This document shows, one piece after another, positions 6,332-6,586 of a DNA stretch of 6,586 nt. This DNA is from Desulfovibrio sp. Dsv1. Its GTDB lineage: Bacteria; Desulfobacterota; Desulfovibrionia; Desulfovibrionales; Desulfovibrionaceae. Position numbers and translations under genes: made by a program. The notes under the pieces were generated by a model. That model searched no databases. It was given only the letters and a program-made list of their open reading frames with translations, and was not told the DNA's origin. The stretch is from positions 1 to 6,586 of the forward strand of contig APFI01000145.1 of NCBI GenBank assembly GCA_000403945.1, read 5' to 3'. How positions within the stretch are numbered: the first letter of the stretch is position 1; each line of letters starts with the position of its first letter.

Positions 6332-6586
6332 TCAACGTCGGCATCGCTGAAATACTCCAAACACTGTGCCCCATCGAAACCTCCAGCGGTATCCAATGCG
6401 CCTGCCACCTAAGGCAAAGGCTACTTCTTTTAGCATTCTGGGGTCAAGGCAAAGAGCTTGGGCCCCTTCTTGTAAGGTCATAATTTTGTCTACATCGTGT
6501 GACATAAACTGTTTTTTCATAATGGCATAACTAGAAGTCATTTCATAATTCCAGAAAAGGTCATGAAAATCGTGCAATCGAATTTC
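6332..6586 (-). pseudogene. Excisionase-like HTH DNA-binding protein, frameshifted
   Basis: The minus-strand frame is open to the window edge, so the 5' end may lie outside. Possible starts inside are ATG at 6520 (MKKQFMSHDVDKI), 6505 and 6481; none has a strong ribosome site. The core IMTLQEGAQALCLDPRMLKE followed by VAFALGGRRIGYRWRFRWGTV has the layout of the MerR/excisionase-type HTH family (helix-turn-helix then a basic wing with RxGxRWRF). Such proteins bind att or operator DNA and steer integrase direction. After GTV the frame reads FGVFQRCRR and stops at 6332. Shifting by one base at the AAA/TTT run (6359-6361) instead gives LEYFSDADVETGQRKLLDGE, a more natural continuation. I infer a one-base insertion that broke the gene. 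Upstream sequence is AT-rich. Confidence 0.6.

Noticed and set aside
5353..6408. A 351-codon minus-strand frame running from the HTH region into the MFS antisense
   Set aside because: It is not one gene. It combines the frameshifted tail of the HTH gene, non-coding debris and the antisense of the MFS gene.
1..6586. CRISPR array, tRNA, rRNA or riboswitch
   Set aside because: No regularly spaced direct repeats, cloverleaf-like sequence or known conserved RNA blocks were seen by eye.

Overview
The window looks like chromosome from a Desulfovibrio-like member of the Desulfovibrionaceae. This rests on the flagellar export proteins, the moderately high GC and the style of the mobile relics; no rRNA or marker gene is present, so genus is an inference. 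Three intact genes occupy the middle (991-5727) and both flanks are made of decayed mobile DNA.

Left flank (1-990): two different, broken IS5-family elements lie head to tail. The first (1 to about 560) is the catalytic part of an IS427-like transposase carrying several indels that largely compensate each other, plus its right terminal repeat. The second (about 561-990) is a shrunken transposase in which the N-terminal part is joined directly to the C-terminal part, with the whole DDE core missing. Its end meets the 3' end of flhA.

Core (991-4232, minus strand): flhB then flhA, two inner-membrane components of the flagellar type III export gate. They are 53 bases apart and very probably co-transcribed. 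A sequence with the GG-N10-GC architecture of a sigma-54 (RpoN) promoter lies about 57-70 bases upstream of the flhB start. In relatives, as I recall them, this pair sits inside a longer run (fliR upstream, flhF and fleN downstream). Here neither neighbour is present, so the pair appears cut out of its usual operon at both ends.

Right part (4447-5727, plus strand): a divergent 12-helix MFS transporter of the monocarboxylate/oxalate-formate type. After it (5728-6586) comes a poorly coding stretch. At the right edge is a minus-strand relic of an integration module: an excisionase-like winged/HTH protein gene broken by a one-base frameshift, overlapping what looks like the first 29 codons of an integrase gene that then stops.

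I found no clearly new multi-gene system. The points most worth checking are the isolated flhBA unit with its own sigma-54 promoter, the IS junction at the flhA stop codon, the core-less transposase ORF, and the xis/int relic.
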